Shown here one piece after another: positions 5,083 to 6,481 of a DNA stretch of 6,481 nt. The notes below the pieces were generated by a model that had not been told where the DNA came from, searched no databases, and saw only the letters and a program-made list of their open reading frames with translations. A program made the position numbers and the translations under genes. How positions within the stretch are numbered: position 1 is the stretch's first letter; every line of letters begins with the position of its first letter. Source of the DNA: Candidatus Heimdallarchaeota archaeon (GTDB lineage: Archaea; Asgardarchaeota; Heimdallarchaeia; Heimdallarchaeales; Heimdallarchaeaceae); the NCBI GenBank assembly GCA_030628305.1, contig DAOVRE010000091.1, positions 1 to 6,481 on the forward strand, written 5' to 3'.

Positions 5083-6012
5083 TCACTCCTCTTTCTTCTT
5101 CTTAGTTTTTTTGTCTTTTGCCTTCTTGTCGCTTTCGTCTTTTGTTTTGGCTTTGTCTTTTGCCTTCTTGTCGCTTTCGTCTTTTGTTTTGGCTTTGTCT
5201 TTTGCTTTGCTTCTGGGTTTTGCCTTTTTATCGACTTCATCAAGCTCGCTGAATTCATCATCAGATTTGACTTTTTCTTTCTTTTTAATTTCAGCTATGA
5301 TTTCCTCTTCAATTTCAGGATATTCATCAAGCTCTTCAATTGCCTCTTCGCTGATTTCTTCAATTATCTCAGGTTCAACTTCTGTTCCAGTATCAACTAT
5401 CATTGAGGTTGAAGTTGGTTCTGCAACTATTGCAATATCATCAGGTAAAATAGCATCTCCTCTCATTATGTTAATACGAACGCCAATTAAACCTCTACGA
5501 ATAATGGCCGTGGCTTTTCCAACATCTACAAATGTCATTGCAGGATCACCCGCTTTTGCTACAAAACCAGCTCTAAACGATTCAACTCTTGCTCTTTGGC
5601 TTGTGACCTTTCCACTAATCTTTATCTCAACACCTTTTGCTCCACTAGCCAAAATTCTTCGGATAATGCCATGAGCACTGCGGCGAAAATGTCTCCCTCT
5701 TTCTAAAGATGAAGCGAGTCTAAATGCCATAATTCTTGCATCCAATTCAGGGTTATCGACTTCAGTTACTTCTACTTGAGGATTATCAAGATTATATTTT
5801 TCTCTAAGCGCATCTGTGATACGATGGATGTTTCTTCCACGACCACCAATGGCTAATCCCACTCTCCCTACTCGTAAGATTACGCGGTCTCCCAGAGGAG
5901 TTCTACGAACTTCAACTCCTCCATATTCTGCGTTCTTTAGTTCATTTGCTAAAAACTCATCAATTGCGTTTTTTTGATATTTCTTTAATAGGTAATCTTT
6001 TGTTGTAGGCAT
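5083..6012 (-). CDS. rpsC: 30S ribosomal protein uS3 (S3) with long charged C-terminal tail
   Basis: uS3 forms part of the small-subunit head at the mRNA entry channel. Residues 1-205 are the conserved protein: an N-terminal helix (DYLLKKYQKNAIDEFLANEL), a KH domain around 35-75 with the loop GGRG (56-59) in VGLAIGGRGRNIHRITDAL, and the C-terminal domain with GAKGVEIKISGKV (124-136), RARVESFRAGF and GLIGVRINIMRGDAILPDDI (174-193). Residues from about 206 are an extra tail of about 100 residues: first acidic (roughly 211-242, rich in Glu and Ile), then mixed, then lysine-rich from about 262. It includes a 14-residue unit (KAKDKAKTKDESDK) present twice in tandem. The ATG at 6012 follows uL22 by four bases and has GAGGTG seven bases before it. 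The tail is probably disordered; its role is unknown. Confidence 0.96.
   Translation of the reverse strand: MPTTKDYLLKKYQKNAIDEFLANELKNAEYGGVEVRRTPLGDRVILRVGRVGLAIGGRGRNIHRITDALREKYNLDNPQVEVTEVDNPELDARIMAFRLASSLERGRHFRRSAHGIIRRILASGAKGVEIKISGKVTSQRARVESFRAGFVAKAGDPAMTFVDVGKATAIIRRGLIGVRINIMRGDAILPDDIAIVAEPTSTSMIVDTGTEVEPEIIEEISEEAIEELDEYPEIEEEIIAEIKKKEKVKSDDEFSELDEVDKKAKPRSKAKDKAKTKDESDKKAKDKAKTKDESDKKAKDKKTKKKKEE
5110..5205. repeat. Exact 42-bp tandem duplication in the rpsC tail
   Basis: Bases 5110-5163 are identical to 5152-5205, giving about 2.3 copies of a 42-bp unit. The period is a multiple of three, so it adds 14 residues (KAKDKAKTKDESDK) in frame. Perfect identity including synonymous positions indicates a recent duplication, or a homogenised or assembly-sensitive repeat. 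Long shadow frames on both strands here result from this low-complexity DNA. Confidence 0.9.
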
Positions 6013-6016
6013 TATT

Positions 6017-6481
6017 TCACACCTCAGCTACTTCAGCTACTAATTCAATATGTACATTTTGCCTAACTTTTGGAGAAGATCTGCCATGTGCTCGGTAGAA
6101 TATTGCTCGTTGTTTTGACCCTAGTAATGTCACTGCATGAACAATTACACATTTGTCTAACTGAAGTTGATTATTTTCAGCATTATTTTCTAGATTTTTT
6201 ACAACTTTCAGAATTTCTTTGGCAGTTTTAACGGGGTATCTACCCGCGGCCCAACCGACTAAATCACTTTTGTGACCAACGTTTCTCTTGTGTTTTCTAT
6301 ATGGAACAGAAGATTTTTTCTCGATGACTGCTTCAAGATAATCAATGGTCTTGTGAATTGTCATACCTTTGATTGTATTGCAAATTTCCCTTACTGCTTT
6401 TGGACTAACATCAATATCTCTTGCTGAAGCTTTTGCTGATCTATCTGGATCTGTTTGAATGGAATATTTGTAAGTTGGCAA
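6017..6481 (-). CDS. rplV: 50S ribosomal protein uL22 (L22), start at window edge
   Basis: uL22 binds 23S rRNA and lines the exit tunnel of the large subunit. The 154 visible residues match the archaeal form: YKYSIQTDPDRSAKASARDI, VSPKAVREICNTIKGM (26-40), VPYRKHKRNVGHKSD (59-73), GWAAGRYPVKTAKEILKV (76-93) and the end IFYRAHGRSSPKVRQNVHIELV (127-148). The first visible codon is TTG at 6481-6479. It could be the start, giving a product of normal length, or an internal Leu with a few residues beyond the window; I cannot decide. The gene ends with TGA four bases before rpsC, and its last codons contain the rpsC Shine-Dalgarno sequence. uS19 would be expected upstream. Confidence 0.94.
   Translation of the reverse strand: MPTYKYSIQTDPDRSAKASARDIDVSPKAVREICNTIKGMTIHKTIDYLEAVIEKKSSVPYRKHKRNVGHKSDLVGWAAGRYPVKTAKEILKVVKNLENNAENNQLQLDKCVIVHAVTLLGSKQRAIFYRAHGRSSPKVRQNVHIELVAEVAEV
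6020..6025 (-). promoter_or_regulatory. Shine-Dalgarno site of rpsC inside the rplV end
   Basis: GAGGTG on the minus strand is a strong anti-Shine-Dalgarno match seven bases before the rpsC ATG. It lies in the last sense codons of rplV, consistent with tightly coupled translation in the ribosomal cluster. Confidence 0.65.

Noticed and set aside
5058..5674. Long alternative frames on both strands over the rpsC tail, one Ser/Phe/Leu-rich and resembling a membrane protein
   Set aside because: They arise because the lysine-rich repeat DNA lacks stops in other frames. The uS3 frame is continuous with its conserved core and ends at a well-placed stop.

Overview
The window looks like a piece of an AT-rich archaeal chromosome. 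The evidence is an archaeal-type aspartyl-tRNA synthetase, an archaeal UMP kinase, a class-1 archaeal/eukaryotic release factor (aRF1), the archaeal RNase P protein Rnp1 (POP4/Rpp29 family) and an archaeal-order ribosomal cluster uL22-uS3-uL29-rnp1. Archaeal promoter-like elements (purine-rich BRE followed by an AT-rich TATA-like box) precede several genes. The aRF1 carries a eukaryote-like YLCDNVF cavity motif, and uS3 has a long charged tail. The lineage cannot be fixed from this alone; an Asgard or other deep archaeal lineage is a reasonable guess, not a conclusion.

Layout. 1-1185 (minus): aspS, lacking its C-terminus because the window begins inside it. 1186-1339: divergent promoter region. 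1340-2035 (plus): pyrH, apparently leaderless. 2036-2074: short convergent gap with a T8 tract. 2075-3349 (minus): prf1 (aRF1). 3350-3508: second divergent promoter region. 3509-3772 and 3797-4552 (plus): a two-gene unit of a small winged-helix-like protein and a cupin related to archaeal/bacterial cupin-type glucose-6-phosphate isomerase that has lost most of its metal ligands. 4566-6481 (minus): the tail of an S10-type ribosomal cluster, transcribed rplV, rpsC, rpmC, rnp1 with gaps of 4 to 5 bases or a one-base overlap.

Most of the window is translation and nucleotide housekeeping: tRNA charging, UMP phosphorylation, translation termination, large- and small-subunit ribosomal proteins, and tRNA 5' processing. 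The wHTH/cupin pair between prf1 and rnp1 is the accessory element. It stands where uS17 and the rest of the ribosomal cluster would normally continue, on the opposite strand.

The points most worth a second look are the NIKD (instead of NIKS) stop-codon recognition motif in aRF1 although TAA, TAG and TGA all end genes here; the apparently ligand-less isomerase-like cupin paired with a putative DNA-binding protein; and the long acidic-then-lysine-rich uS3 tail containing an exact 42-bp tandem duplication. No CRISPR array, insertion sequence, tRNA or rRNA gene is visible, and no gene-free stretch exceeds 160 bases.
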